The translations under genes were made by a program, and so were the position numbers. Positions 25,455 through 33,205 of a stretch of 64,000 bases of DNA are shown one piece after another. Source of the stretch: Oceanidesulfovibrio indonesiensis. GTDB lineage: Bacteria > Desulfobacterota > Desulfovibrionia > Desulfovibrionales > Desulfovibrionaceae. The notes under the pieces are model-generated. The model was given only the letters and a program-made list of their open reading frames with translations. It made no database searches and was not told where the DNA came from. The stretch covers positions 114,877-178,876 of the forward strand of contig NZ_QMIE01000008.1 in NCBI RefSeq assembly GCF_007625075.1, read 5' to 3'. Position 1 is the stretch's first letter, and each line of letters begins with the position of its first letter.

Positions 25455-25807
25455 CGTTACCGCGCGGCCCGGAGCGGCGTCGTGCCATCAACCTGCTATG
25501 TGAGCGCCGGACTCCCGGCGCGGCCTCTGTCAAGCGCCTTGCAGCGCAGTTCCAATTTTTCAGCCGACGTTCTTACTGGAGCAGAAAATTTTTGTAGTTT
25601 CGCTCCCCCGATTTAAGGCGGTCCTGGCTCCGGCTGGGAGCACTGCGAAGGTCGCGGGAGCATACAGTGAGCACTTTGTGCTCCAGGAAGTATCGACAGC
25701 GGCGCGAATCATGCTTACGTGTCCTGTTGTGCGGCCAGGAAGGCACGCCATGTGCGGCGCGTGTTTCGGTTGGCTATGCGCGGCATTTTATAATTTGAGG
25801 AGAGTTC
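25455..25807. other. Intergenic region between ferredoxin and YkgJ operon
   Basis: These 353 bases hold no convincing gene. Visible structure includes a hairpin GCGCCGG/CCGGCGC after the ferredoxin (about 25504-25521, no T tract, possible weak terminator), a short GAGCAC-TTT-GTGCTC hairpin about 150 bases further on, and a TATAAT (25789-25794) just before the YkgJ gene that lacks a good -35. Confidence 0.5.
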
Positions 25808-26587
25808 ATGGATTTCAGTGACATATTTGCCAGGTACGAAGGTTTCGTCGCCGAGGTGGACGCAATCTTCAGCAAGGTCAAAGAGGCCCATCCCGAAGCC
25901 GTGAAATGCGCCGAAGGGTGCGACGATTGCTGCTACGCGTTGTTCGATCTGTCGCTCGTGGAGGCAATGTACCTGAATCAGAAATTCAACGAGCAGTTTT
26001 CCGGAGCCGCGCGGTCCAATGTTATGCAACGTGCGGACAAGGCCGACCGCGAAGCCTACAAGATCAAGCGCAAGGTCTTCAAAGCCTCGCAGGAAGGCAG
26101 GCAAGCCGCAGAAATCCTGGATGAAATCGCCGCCATGCGGGTGCGCTGTCCGCTGCTGGACGAGGACAACCGCTGCGACCTCTACGACTACCGGCCCGTC
26201 ACCTGCCGGCTTTACGGCATTCCCACAGCCTACGGCGGCGAGTCCCGAACCTGCGGCCTCTCGGACTTCAAACCCGGCGACTCCTACCCCACGGTGAACA
26301 TGGAGCAGGTGCACGAGCGGCTCTACAATCTGAGCCGGGAACTCGTCGCGTCCATCAACACGAAGCATGTGGGCATGGAAGAGATACTCGTGCCTGTGTC
26401 CATGGCGTTGATGAACAAGTACGACGAGGACTACCTCGGCATTGTTGAAGGCGCTGAATCCCAGGAGTCCGACTGCGGCAGCTGCGGCGGCGGCCACACC
26501 TGGGAGGTCAAGGGGCCGGAAAAGGAGCGTCATGCTGCTCCTGGCGGCATAGGCGACCTCAGACCACCCTCCGGTGACGAGGAGTAG
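25808..26587 (+). CDS. YkgJ-family cysteine-cluster protein
   Basis: A 259-residue protein. The N-terminal cluster CAEGCDDCCYALFDLSLVEA and the later CPLLDEDNRCDLYDYRPVTCRLYGIP form the typical (Fe,Zn)-binding cysteine cluster of the YkgJ/UPF0153 family, whose biochemical role is not settled. A C-terminal extension carries another Cys patch (DCGSCGGG). It is the first gene of a three-gene operon with the 118-residue unknown (3-base gap) and the TPR protein. Confidence 0.85.
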   Translation: MDFSDIFARYEGFVAEVDAIFSKVKEAHPEAVKCAEGCDDCCYALFDLSLVEAMYLNQKFNEQFSGAARSNVMQRADKADREAYKIKRKVFKASQEGRQAAEILDEIAAMRVRCPLLDEDNRCDLYDYRPVTCRLYGIPTAYGGESRTCGLSDFKPGDSYPTVNMEQVHERLYNLSRELVASINTKHVGMEEILVPVSMALMNKYDEDYLGIVEGAESQESDCGSCGGGHTWEVKGPEKERHAAPGGIGDLRPPSGDEE

Positions 26588-26590
26588 GCC

Positions 26591-26947
26591 ATGAGCGTGC
26601 TCACCCCTGAACAGGAAGAGCAGAAGCGGGCCATCTACGAGAAGATGAACCCGCGCCGCAGAAAGTTTGTGGACCGGATCGGCTACGACAAATGGGACCC
26701 TTTCGCCATGCCGAAAGATCCCATCGAAATACGCAAGGACCCGACGAACCGCACCGTACAGCAGCTCGTCACCGACTTCCTTCGCTCGCGCGAGGCGCAC
26801 CAGGGCTACAGCGAGGCCTACGCCTCCGGCGCCATGGAGCTCGCCGTGGGCGTGCTGCGCAGGGAAGACCGCTACGAAGGTATGCTGGAGTTCGGCGCCT
26901 GGTACAAAAACCTCATGGAAAAGGAAGGCGTGAGCGATGCAGACTAA
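26591..26947 (+). CDS. Conserved unknown protein in the YkgJ-TPR operon
   Basis: A 118-residue soluble, mostly helical, charged protein (MSVLTPEQEEQKRAIYEKMNPRRRKFVDRIGYDKWDPF). I do not recognise a domain. It follows the YkgJ gene directly and overlaps the TPR gene by 11 bases, so the three are probably translated together and may act together. Confidence 0.75.
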   Translation: MSVLTPEQEEQKRAIYEKMNPRRRKFVDRIGYDKWDPFAMPKDPIEIRKDPTNRTVQQLVTDFLRSREAHQGYSEAYASGAMELAVGVLRREDRYEGMLEFGAWYKNLMEKEGVSDAD

Positions 26948-27560
26948 TGCAAACAACGTCGATGAATTCATCGCCGAGTGCAAAGATAAGCTGAAAGACA
27001 ACCCCGGCTGCGGCCATACCTACTACAATATGGGCGTCGCCTACCTCTCCAAGGGTGATTTCTTCGAGGCCGAATCGGCCTTCCGCGAAGCCGTGGAGAA
27101 CTCTCCGACTCTGGCGGAAGCCTATGTGCAACTGGGCGGCATCGCCATGCACCAGGGCGATCTGGACGGCTGTCTCAATTACAACCAGCTCGCCATCCAG
27201 GCGCGTCCCATGTTCGCCACGCCGCACGGCAACGTGGGGTTTGTGCTCCTGCAGAAGGGCGAGGTGAACAAGGCCGCGCGTTCTCTGGAAAAAGCGGTCA
27301 AGATCGATCCTAAGTTCGTGCAGGCGCTGACGACCCTGGGCAGCGCGTACCTCATGGAAAACGACGTGGAACGCGCCATCGATGTCTGCCGGCGTGCACT
27401 GGAGGTCGAGCCCATGTTCGGCCCGGCCTGGAACAACCTGGCCCTCGCCGCCCTGGAACAGGGCGAAACCGCCAAGGCCGTGGAGTATGTGGATAAAGCT
27501 CTGGAAACCGGTTTCGATGTGCCCCAGGGCCTGTTGGACGAGGTCGAGCAGTACCGTTAG
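26937..27560 (+). CDS. Tetratricopeptide-repeat protein
   Basis: A 207-residue protein made of about five TPR units (for example AYVQLGGIAMHQGDLDGCLNYNQLAIQARP, ALTTLGSAYLMENDVERAIDVCRRALEVEP and AWNNLALAALEQGETAKAVEYVDKALE). It has no signal peptide, so a cytoplasmic scaffold. It starts inside the preceding gene, which ties it to the YkgJ-type protein. Confidence 0.88.
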   Translation: MQTNANNVDEFIAECKDKLKDNPGCGHTYYNMGVAYLSKGDFFEAESAFREAVENSPTLAEAYVQLGGIAMHQGDLDGCLNYNQLAIQARPMFATPHGNVGFVLLQKGEVNKAARSLEKAVKIDPKFVQALTTLGSAYLMENDVERAIDVCRRALEVEPMFGPAWNNLALAALEQGETAKAVEYVDKALETGFDVPQGLLDEVEQYR

Positions 27561-27565
27561 GTTTT

Positions 27566-27581
27566 TGAAATATATATTTCA
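27566..27581. repeat. Perfect 16-bp AT palindrome after the TPR gene
   Basis: TGAAATATATATTTCA is fully self-complementary and begins six bases after the TPR stop, preceded by TTTTT. It may be an operator for a downstream promoter or simply a weak transcription-end structure; no partner was recognised. Confidence 0.4.
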
Positions 27582-27773
27582 GGCCGCGGGGTTGATAATC
27601 CTCTGGCCCCTGAAAAGTCCGGGGACCGATGGTCACCCGGCGAGAGAAAGAGGGCGACCCCCTGCACCATTTTGAGATTCGAAGGCGGATTGGCGCAAGC
27701 TGGTCTGCCTTTTTTCATGCGCTGATGCGACGATGCCCTTGCCCGCACAGCACCGGGAACATATGATGGGGAT

Positions 27774-28478
27774 ATGGAAAAAGAATTCCGCCGTCTGAAG
27801 TCCGTGGTGTCGGAGCTGCTTTCTGCCGACGACTGGCAGACCAACCTCGTCAAGTTGGAGCAGCACAGGTCGAAGCAGCTTATCGGGCCGCTGTTCTCCA
27901 TGCTCCTGCGCATGGACGAGGTCCGCTGGCGGGCGATCACGGCCCTGGGCCTTACCGTGGACCGCATGTTCGCCGAAAAGGCGGAGGACGCACGAATCGT
28001 GATGCGCCGGCTCATGTGGAATCTGAACGAAGAGTCGGGAAACATCGCCTGGGGCGCGCCGGAGTCCATGGGCGAGATCATGGCGCTCAACCCCAGGCTC
28101 GCCGAGGAATATGCGTCCATACTGGCGAGCTACATGGACGACTCCATCACCTGCGGCAACTTCCTGGACCACCCGCCGCTCAGGCGGGGGGTGTACTGGG
28201 GCCTGGGCCGGCTCGCGCAGACGCGGCCGGAGATCGTGGCCAAATCCGCTCCGGCCGTGCTCGTGGGGCTTGAGGATTGCGAAGACGAGCAGATACCCGG
28301 CCTCGCCGCGTGGATATTCGCTTCCCTGGGGAAAACGCTTCCCGAGGGCGTAAACCCCGTGCCCGCACTGAAGACATTGCAGGGCAGCGAGACAACCGTG
28401 GATCTTTACCGAAACCGGACACTGGAGCACACCACCGTGGGCGCTCTGGCCAAAGAGGCGCTGGCCGCGCTTTCCTGA
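27774..28478 (+). CDS. HEAT-repeat-like protein (DVU0298 type)
   Basis: A 234-residue helical protein whose units (MLLRMDEVRWRAITALGLTVDRM, LDHPPLRRGVYWGLGRLAQTRP, EDEQIPGLAAWIFASLGKTL) repeat like HEAT/PBS-lyase repeats. The WGAPESMGEIMA stretch matches my memory of a family annotated as DVU0298-like in sulfate reducers; its function is unknown. It probably acts as a protein-protein interaction scaffold (inference). It is monocistronic, with a 213-base spacer from the TPR gene. Confidence 0.7.
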   Translation: MEKEFRRLKSVVSELLSADDWQTNLVKLEQHRSKQLIGPLFSMLLRMDEVRWRAITALGLTVDRMFAEKAEDARIVMRRLMWNLNEESGNIAWGAPESMGEIMALNPRLAEEYASILASYMDDSITCGNFLDHPPLRRGVYWGLGRLAQTRPEIVAKSAPAVLVGLEDCEDEQIPGLAAWIFASLGKTLPEGVNPVPALKTLQGSETTVDLYRNRTLEHTTVGALAKEALAALS

Positions 28479-28529
28479 CCGCGTCGATTATTGGCTCTCG
28501 CGATCGTTCCCGCGTATTTCCTGGCAGCA

Positions 28530-28723
28530 TGGTGCAGGAACTTTTCCGATCCCGTCATTTTCGGGTAGGAGTCGTGCCGGCGGCGCAGTTTGTCCCGTGG
28601 ACCGGAGTCCCTGACTGGCCGTCGAATAAAGCTGTTGAGGCTGTACAAGAATATTCGAGGCAGTGCGCAAAAAAAGATCAAGACCGGAGGGAAGAATGGG
28701 CCTTCCCGTATGTGAAGACTTGA
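28530..28723 (+). CDS. Possible small protein, 64 residues (doubtful)
   Basis: In the 306-base gap before lgt, an open frame from ATG 28530 encodes MVQELFRSRHFRVGVVPAAQ and ends in EEWAFPYVKT. The composition is protein-like, but the ribosome site is weak and third-position GC is lower than in neighbouring genes. No homologue is recognised. The rest of 28479-28785 shows nothing else. Confidence 0.25.
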
Positions 28724-28785
28724 TCTAATTGAAGCGACGGAACAATCGGACGTTTCTCAACAGCCTGCCAAACGAAAGAAGCAAC

Positions 28786-29577
28786 ATGATCCCCTATCCG
28801 CAGATCGATCCGGTCATCTTCGAAATAGGCCCTCTCGGCATTCGCTGGTACGGGCTGATGTACGTCCTCGGCTTCCTCGCGGCCTGGCTTCTCGGCCGAT
28901 GGCGCGCCTCCCGTTCGCCGCAGAGCGTGCTGAGCCCCGTGGAGGTGGACGACCTTATCACCTACTGCATCGTGGGGCTGCTCGTTGGCGCGCGGATGGG
29001 CTACGTACTATTCTACGATTTCGCGTCGTTCGCGCAAAACCCGTTGGAAATATTCAAGCTCTGGCATGGCGGCATGTCGTTTCACGGCGGCGCCATCGGT
29101 GTGGCCGCGGCTTTTGCGCTGTTTTCGCGGATCAAGTCCAAGCCGCTACTGGGAGTCACGGATTTCACGGTGGTGCTTGCCCCGCCCGGACTTTTTTTCG
29201 GCCGGCTTGGCAACTTCATCAACGCCGAACTCTGGGGCCGACCCACGGATGTGCCATGGGCCATGGTATTTCCCGGTATGGCCGCCGGCAACGTGCCGCG
29301 CCATCCATCGCAACTGTACGAGGCCGCGCTCGAAGGAGTTGTCCTGTTCGCGCTGCTCTGGTGGTATTCGTCCAGGCCGCGGCCGCGGGGTTCGGTCACC
29401 GGTTTTTTCCTGATGGGCTACGGCGCGTTCCGCTTTCTTGTGGAGTTCACGCGCCAGCCGGACGCGCATCTTGGGTTCGTCGCCTGGGATTGGCTGACCA
29501 TGGGACAGCTGCTTTCCGCGCCCATGATTTTGCTGGGGCTCGCCCTCGTTGCCATATCGTATGTTCGGCGTCCATAA
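28786..29577 (+). CDS. lgt: Prolipoprotein diacylglyceryl transferase
   Basis: A 263-residue membrane enzyme that transfers diacylglycerol from phosphatidylglycerol to the lipobox Cys of prelipoproteins. Family marks are IRWYGLMYVLGF in the first helix, WHGGMSFHGGAIG, and the Lgt signature GRLGNFINAELWGRPTDVPW. Seven hydrophobic helices are predictable. The start is ATG 28786 (MIPYPQIDPVIFEIG, the usual Lgt beginning); the upstream in-frame ATG at 28729 gives an atypical extension. Confidence 0.96.
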   Translation: MIPYPQIDPVIFEIGPLGIRWYGLMYVLGFLAAWLLGRWRASRSPQSVLSPVEVDDLITYCIVGLLVGARMGYVLFYDFASFAQNPLEIFKLWHGGMSFHGGAIGVAAAFALFSRIKSKPLLGVTDFTVVLAPPGLFFGRLGNFINAELWGRPTDVPWAMVFPGMAAGNVPRHPSQLYEAALEGVVLFALLWWYSSRPRPRGSVTGFFLMGYGAFRFLVEFTRQPDAHLGFVAWDWLTMGQLLSAPMILLGLALVAISYVRRP

Positions 29578-29664
29578 CAGTCTGAAGCAGTTGACAATCA
29601 ACAGGTCATGTGAAAAAAAGAACCCGCATCGATATTTAAGCACCCCTTGTTAAGGAGTTCTTGA

Positions 29665-29883
29665 ATGGCCAAGGAAGAGTCGATCGAGATTGACGGCGTG
29701 GTCCAAGAGGCGCTGCCGAACGCCATGTTCCGCGTCGAACTGGAGAACGGCCACGAGGTGCTTGCGCACATCTCCGGCAAAATGCGCAAGTTCTATATTC
29801 GCATTCTCCCCGGCGACCGCGTGCGCGTAGAACTCTCGCCCTACGACCTCTCGCGCGGACGCATCACATACCGCATGAAGTAA
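29665..29883 (+). CDS. infA: Translation initiation factor IF-1
   Basis: A 72-residue S1/OB-fold protein, exactly the normal size: [56 protein letters not shown] with the closing RITYR. It binds the ribosomal A site during initiation. AAGGAG lies before the ATG. Confidence 0.97.
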   Translation: MAKEESIEIDGVVQEALPNAMFRVELENGHEVLAHISGKMRKFYIRILPGDRVRVELSPYDLSRGRITYRMK

Positions 29884-29987
29884 TTCCGGCGTACCGCTGC
29901 TTTTCGGGTGATGTTCCAAGCCCATGCCGAGCGTTCCGGCGTTGCTGTACCGGTGCGTTCCCGGGCAGGGGCGCCCCGTGACGGAAA

Positions 29988-30016
29988 AAGGCCCGCACCG
30001 TGAGGAAGCGGGCCTT
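29988..30016. terminator. Bidirectional terminator between infA and the CoA-disulfide reductase gene
   Basis: AAGGCCCGC (29988-29996) pairs with GCGGGCCTT (30008-30016) around an 11-nt loop. On the minus strand it is followed by TTT plus CC, and on the plus strand by GTCTTGT. It therefore serves the minus-strand reductase best and infA less well. Confidence 0.75.
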
Positions 30017-30105
30017 GTCTTGTCGAGATGGCGTTTTTTCAGGACTGTCAGGCCGCAGGCAAAGCCATTATCCTGCCTCGCAACCGGACGTCTTTCAATA
30101 GCCTC

Positions 30106-31818
30106 TTATGGTTCTATGCCCAGCATGCGCGCCGTGGCCACGCCGCCCTGGAGGTTCTCCGTATCCGTGAGACCGGCGGCGTCCAGCATGACCTGCGCCT
30201 CGTAGGAACGCGCGCCCGTATTGCACACGAGCACGAGCTTTCTGCCGCGCGGGACCTCGTCCATGCGTTTAGGCAACTCGTCCTGCGGGATGGCCTTCCA
30301 GTATGTCGGGTCCATGCGCTCGGCCACGGGGCCGGAGTCGGCGGAGGCGCGCAAGTCCAGGAAGCATATCTCCCCGGAGTCCTTGTCCTCCCACCGCTTG
30401 ATGAACTCCTCGGGCGCCAGACCGCGGTTCATGCCGTCCAGAATGTTGGACGCCACGTTGCCCAGGGCGTTGATGACGTCCATGGCTGAGGAGAAGGGCG
30501 GCGAGTAGGCGAACTCCATGATCTGCAGGTCGTCCACGGTAATCCCGTGGGGCATGGCCGCGGCCACGGCGTTGATCCGGCCCACCACCGCGTCGCGCAT
30601 CTTGGACATGCCTTGCAGGCCCAGCACCTTGCCGGTATTCCGGTCCACCACGAGATCCAGGTACATGAGGCCCTTTTCCGGGTAGAAGTGCGCGCGATCC
30701 AGTTGCGAGATATGCACGTTGATGGCGTCGAATCCTTCGCGAGCAGCGGCGGCCGCGGTGAGGCCCACGCCGGTGACGGCGTGTTCGAAGAGCTTCACGC
30801 ACCAGCTGCCCAGCACGCCAGGGAATTTCTTGTGCCGGCCGGCGAGGTTGTCGCCGATGATGCGGCCCTGGCGGTTGGCCATGGAGCCCATGGGCAGGAA
30901 TGTGGGTTTTCCGCTGATGAGGTGCTTGACCACCACGCAGTCGCCGCCGGAGAAGATGTCCGGGTCCGAGGTGCGCAGTTCGTCGTCCACGATGATGCCG
31001 CCGCGCTCGTGTACGTCCAGCCCGGCCTCGCGGGCCAGGCCGTCGTTGGGAGCAACGCCGGCGGCCATGATTACGAGGTCGGCGTCCAGGGTGCGCTTGT
31101 CCGTGACCACGCGCGTTACCCGGCCGTCCGCGCCTTCCAGGGCCGTGACCTTCTCGCCGAAATAGAAGGAAATATCGTTCTCTTCCATGTGCCGTCGGGC
31201 CATGTCCGCCAGATGCGGGCTCGCCAGCCCGGGCAGGAGCTGGTCGGTGATCTCCACCACGCTGGTGTCGATACCCCACATGTCTGCCAGTGCCTCGGCC
31301 ATTTCCAGCCCGATGAACCCGGCGCCCACGATGACGGCCTTTTCCACGGCGCCGGTCTGCACCAGCTCGCGGATCTCTATCGCCTCATCCAGGCCGGAGA
31401 TTGCGTGCACGCCTTCGAGCTCCACACCGGGGATGGGCAAAGCGCGCGGGCTGGAGCCCGTGGCGATGACGAGCTTGTCGTAGGGCAGGGTCTCCTGCGC
31501 GCCTGTCGCCAAGCTTTCGATGAGCACCTCCTTCTTCTGCCGGTCTATGGACACGGCGCGGGTGGAGGGCCTGACGTGCACGCCTTTGGCCGCCTCGAAG
31601 AAGGCGGGGTCGCGAACCACGTGGAAGCTCGTCGTCTTCAGCTCATCCGGGCTGGATACGTCGCCGGATACGTAGAAGGGGATACCGCAGCCGCCGTATG
31701 AGATGGACGGGGACATGTCCACCATGGTCACCTCGGCCGAGGGAACGAGCCGCTTGTAGCGGCAGGCGGCCTTGGGGCCAAGGGCGACGGCGCCGATGAT
31801 CACGACGCGATCGGCCAT
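30106..31818 (-). CDS. FAD-dependent CoA-disulfide reductase with C-terminal rhodanese domain
   Basis: A 570-residue flavoprotein. The FAD motif VVIIGAVALGPKAA starts at residue 5. The active-site region SYGGCGIPFYVSGD carries the single redox Cys typical of CoA-disulfide reductases. The NAD(P)H motif VIVGAGFIGLEMAEAL is central. A dimerisation domain follows, then a rhodanese domain (about 470-570) with CNTGARSYEA as active loop. Related fusions (CoADR-RHD) reduce CoA disulfides, persulfides or polysulfide, which fits a sulfur-rich metabolism (inference). It is monocistronic. Confidence 0.9.
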   Translation of the reverse strand: MADRVVIIGAVALGPKAACRYKRLVPSAEVTMVDMSPSISYGGCGIPFYVSGDVSSPDELKTTSFHVVRDPAFFEAAKGVHVRPSTRAVSIDRQKKEVLIESLATGAQETLPYDKLVIATGSSPRALPIPGVELEGVHAISGLDEAIEIRELVQTGAVEKAVIVGAGFIGLEMAEALADMWGIDTSVVEITDQLLPGLASPHLADMARRHMEENDISFYFGEKVTALEGADGRVTRVVTDKRTLDADLVIMAAGVAPNDGLAREAGLDVHERGGIIVDDELRTSDPDIFSGGDCVVVKHLISGKPTFLPMGSMANRQGRIIGDNLAGRHKKFPGVLGSWCVKLFEHAVTGVGLTAAAAAREGFDAINVHISQLDRAHFYPEKGLMYLDLVVDRNTGKVLGLQGMSKMRDAVVGRINAVAAAMPHGITVDDLQIMEFAYSPPFSSAMDVINALGNVASNILDGMNRGLAPEEFIKRWEDKDSGEICFLDLRASADSGPVAERMDPTYWKAIPQDELPKRMDEVPRGRKLVLVCNTGARSYEAQVMLDAAGLTDTENLQGGVATARMLGIEP

Positions 31819-31955
31819 GAGTCAACTCCTTGCATCAGATTTGGTTGGTATATCTTGTCATTGCTTACATAGTCGGGCACACCATAGCCAAATTTCCTGT
31901 TGAGGGACAGGGTAAATACGAAAACACTGCATTCTCGACCACTTCGAGGGGAAAC

Positions 31956-32687
31956 ATGACAGAAACGAACCAGGCTTACCTAGTCCGCGAAATACTGGAG
32001 ATAATCCGCCGCACCGCCATCCACTACGGCCTCTGGTTCGCCGAGGCCGAACGCCAGCTGGGAGCGGTTAGTGCGCACGCCGCCGAGTCCGAAGCCGGCG
32101 ACCGCCTCATGGCGATCCTGATGAAACGATTGTCCAAAACTCTGGACGTCAGCGTCACTGAAGACGGCTTGCCGGAAGGACTGATGAAGCTCGATGCGGC
32201 AACGCTGGAAAAGCTGCGCGACTCCATGGCCACCAACTGGCTCGCCGCCGACGGAGTGTGGTTCCAGGCCATCGAAAGCCAGCTCTCCATGCACGACGCC
32301 AAGCGCGTGAACGACACGTGCTGGACCCGGTTCTCGCCATATGAGGCCCTGCGCATCAAGCAGCTGCTGGAACTGCCGGACTACGGCGGCCTGCCCGGGT
32401 TGCAGACGGCGCTTGCCCATCGCATCTACGCGCGGGTCAACCCCTGGGAAATCGTGGAGGATACGGCCGGCTCGTTCGTCTTCCGCATGAAATCCTGCCG
32501 GGTGCAGACCGCCCGCACACGCAAGGGGCTTGCCGAGTACCCGTGCCAGTCCGGCGGCCTGGTGGAGTACCGGACATTCGCCCAGGCCATCGATCCGCGA
32601 ATCACGACCGAGTGCATCGCCTGCCCGCCTGACCCCCACCCCGAGGATTGGGTCTGTGCGTGGCGGTTCACAATGCCGTCCGGGTAA
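31956..32687 (+). CDS. Conserved cytosolic protein, DUF6125-like
   Basis: A 243-residue soluble protein starting at ATG 31956 with GAGGGGAAAC upstream. It begins MTETNQAYLVREILEIIRRTAIHYGLWFAEAERQLG and ends in a Cys-rich segment (ITTECIACPPDPHPEDWVCAWRF) with three Cys. The HYGLWFAE stretch recalls the DUF6125 family of anaerobes, from memory. The function is unknown; the Cys residues could bind metal. It diverges from the CoA-disulfide reductase gene. Confidence 0.65.
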   Translation: MTETNQAYLVREILEIIRRTAIHYGLWFAEAERQLGAVSAHAAESEAGDRLMAILMKRLSKTLDVSVTEDGLPEGLMKLDAATLEKLRDSMATNWLAADGVWFQAIESQLSMHDAKRVNDTCWTRFSPYEALRIKQLLELPDYGGLPGLQTALAHRIYARVNPWEIVEDTAGSFVFRMKSCRVQTARTRKGLAEYPCQSGGLVEYRTFAQAIDPRITTECIACPPDPHPEDWVCAWRFTMPSG

Positions 32688-32823
32688 GAATTTTTCTAGG
32701 GAAAGAACACCTCCGGTGGCCAAGGTAACGATGTACCCCTGACCCCCCACTTCACAAAGTCTCGGGAGCACAGCTCCCTGGCGGGGGGCGAGGGGCGTCG
32801 CTTCTCGGTAATCCGAAGAACAG

Positions 32824-32855
32824 AAAAAGCAACGCCGGGCGGAGGGGCCCGGCGT
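32824..32855 (-). terminator. Terminator of the structured RNA
   Basis: A 9-bp stem, ACGCCGGGC with GCCCGGCGT (32832-32840/32847-32855), has a 6-nt loop and is followed on the minus strand by TGC and TTTTT (32828-32824). On the plus strand no T tract follows, which fixes the direction. Confidence 0.7.
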
Positions 32856-33067
32856 CGGTAGGGAGGTGAAAGTCTTTGCGAGGGCGGGTACGCGGACTGG
32901 AATAACCAGCTGTTTCTGGCGGCATTGCGCCGCGGAACGGCTGCGTACCTATTCGAATTCTCCCTGGCGCTTCGATGCGCCGCTATGATCGTTCGAATCC
33001 ATTACTTCGGTCTACCCTCCGTTTCAAAAGTGCCCGCAGGTTGAGTAAAGAGAGTACCTTTGCCTTT
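32824..33067 (-). ncRNA. Candidate iron-regulated structured RNA upstream of metX
   Basis: Between 32688 and 33205 there is no normal gene, but the minus strand has all parts of a short transcript. A promoter with Fur box (33074-33101) would start it near 33067. Stem 32951-32957/32992-32998 (ATTCGAA with TTCGAAT) encloses hairpin GGCGC/GCGCC (32966-32981). Stem 32887-32893/32943-32949 (7 bp) encloses two hairpins (32897-32909 and 32919-32933), making a three-way junction. An intrinsic terminator ends it (32832-32855 plus T5). A 17-codon open frame (33002-32949, MDSNDHSGASKRQGEFE) lies inside the first domain. It could be a RyhB-like regulatory RNA, a small mRNA, or a cis element. I recognise no known RNA family. 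Confidence 0.5.
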
Positions 33068-33073
33068 AATCTG

Positions 33074-33101
33074 ATGATAACCATTCTCATTGGCGTGTCC
33101 A
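33074..33101 (-). promoter_or_regulatory. Fur-box promoter directed away from metX
   Basis: On the minus strand TGGACA (33096-33101) is 16 bases from TATCAT (33074-33079); each differs from consensus by one base. The plus-strand sequence TGATAACCATTCTCA (33075-33089) covers the spacer and -10 and fits the 7-1-7 Fur consensus with one mismatch. A weaker plus-strand promoter toward metX (TTGAGT 33041-33046, 18 bases, TTTAAT 33065-33070) lies beside it, so Fur could influence both directions. Confidence 0.55.
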
Positions 33102-33205
33102 GAGGGGCAGGCTGCTTTTTTCAAAAAAAACCGGCGGGAGATTGAGAGTCCGGCGGTGCAGGGAGGTATTGCGTCCCGTGCCGGGGAAGGCTACATGATG
33201 AGTCC

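Noticed and set aside
32985..33005. GTTCGAATCC resembling a tRNA or tmRNA T-loop upstream of metX
   Set aside because: The flanking bases do not form the T stem; the same bases pair instead with ATTCGAA at 32951-32957.
32688..33205. SAM riboswitch for metX
   Set aside because: None of the SAM riboswitch core sequences I know was recognised, and the terminator in this region faces away from metX.
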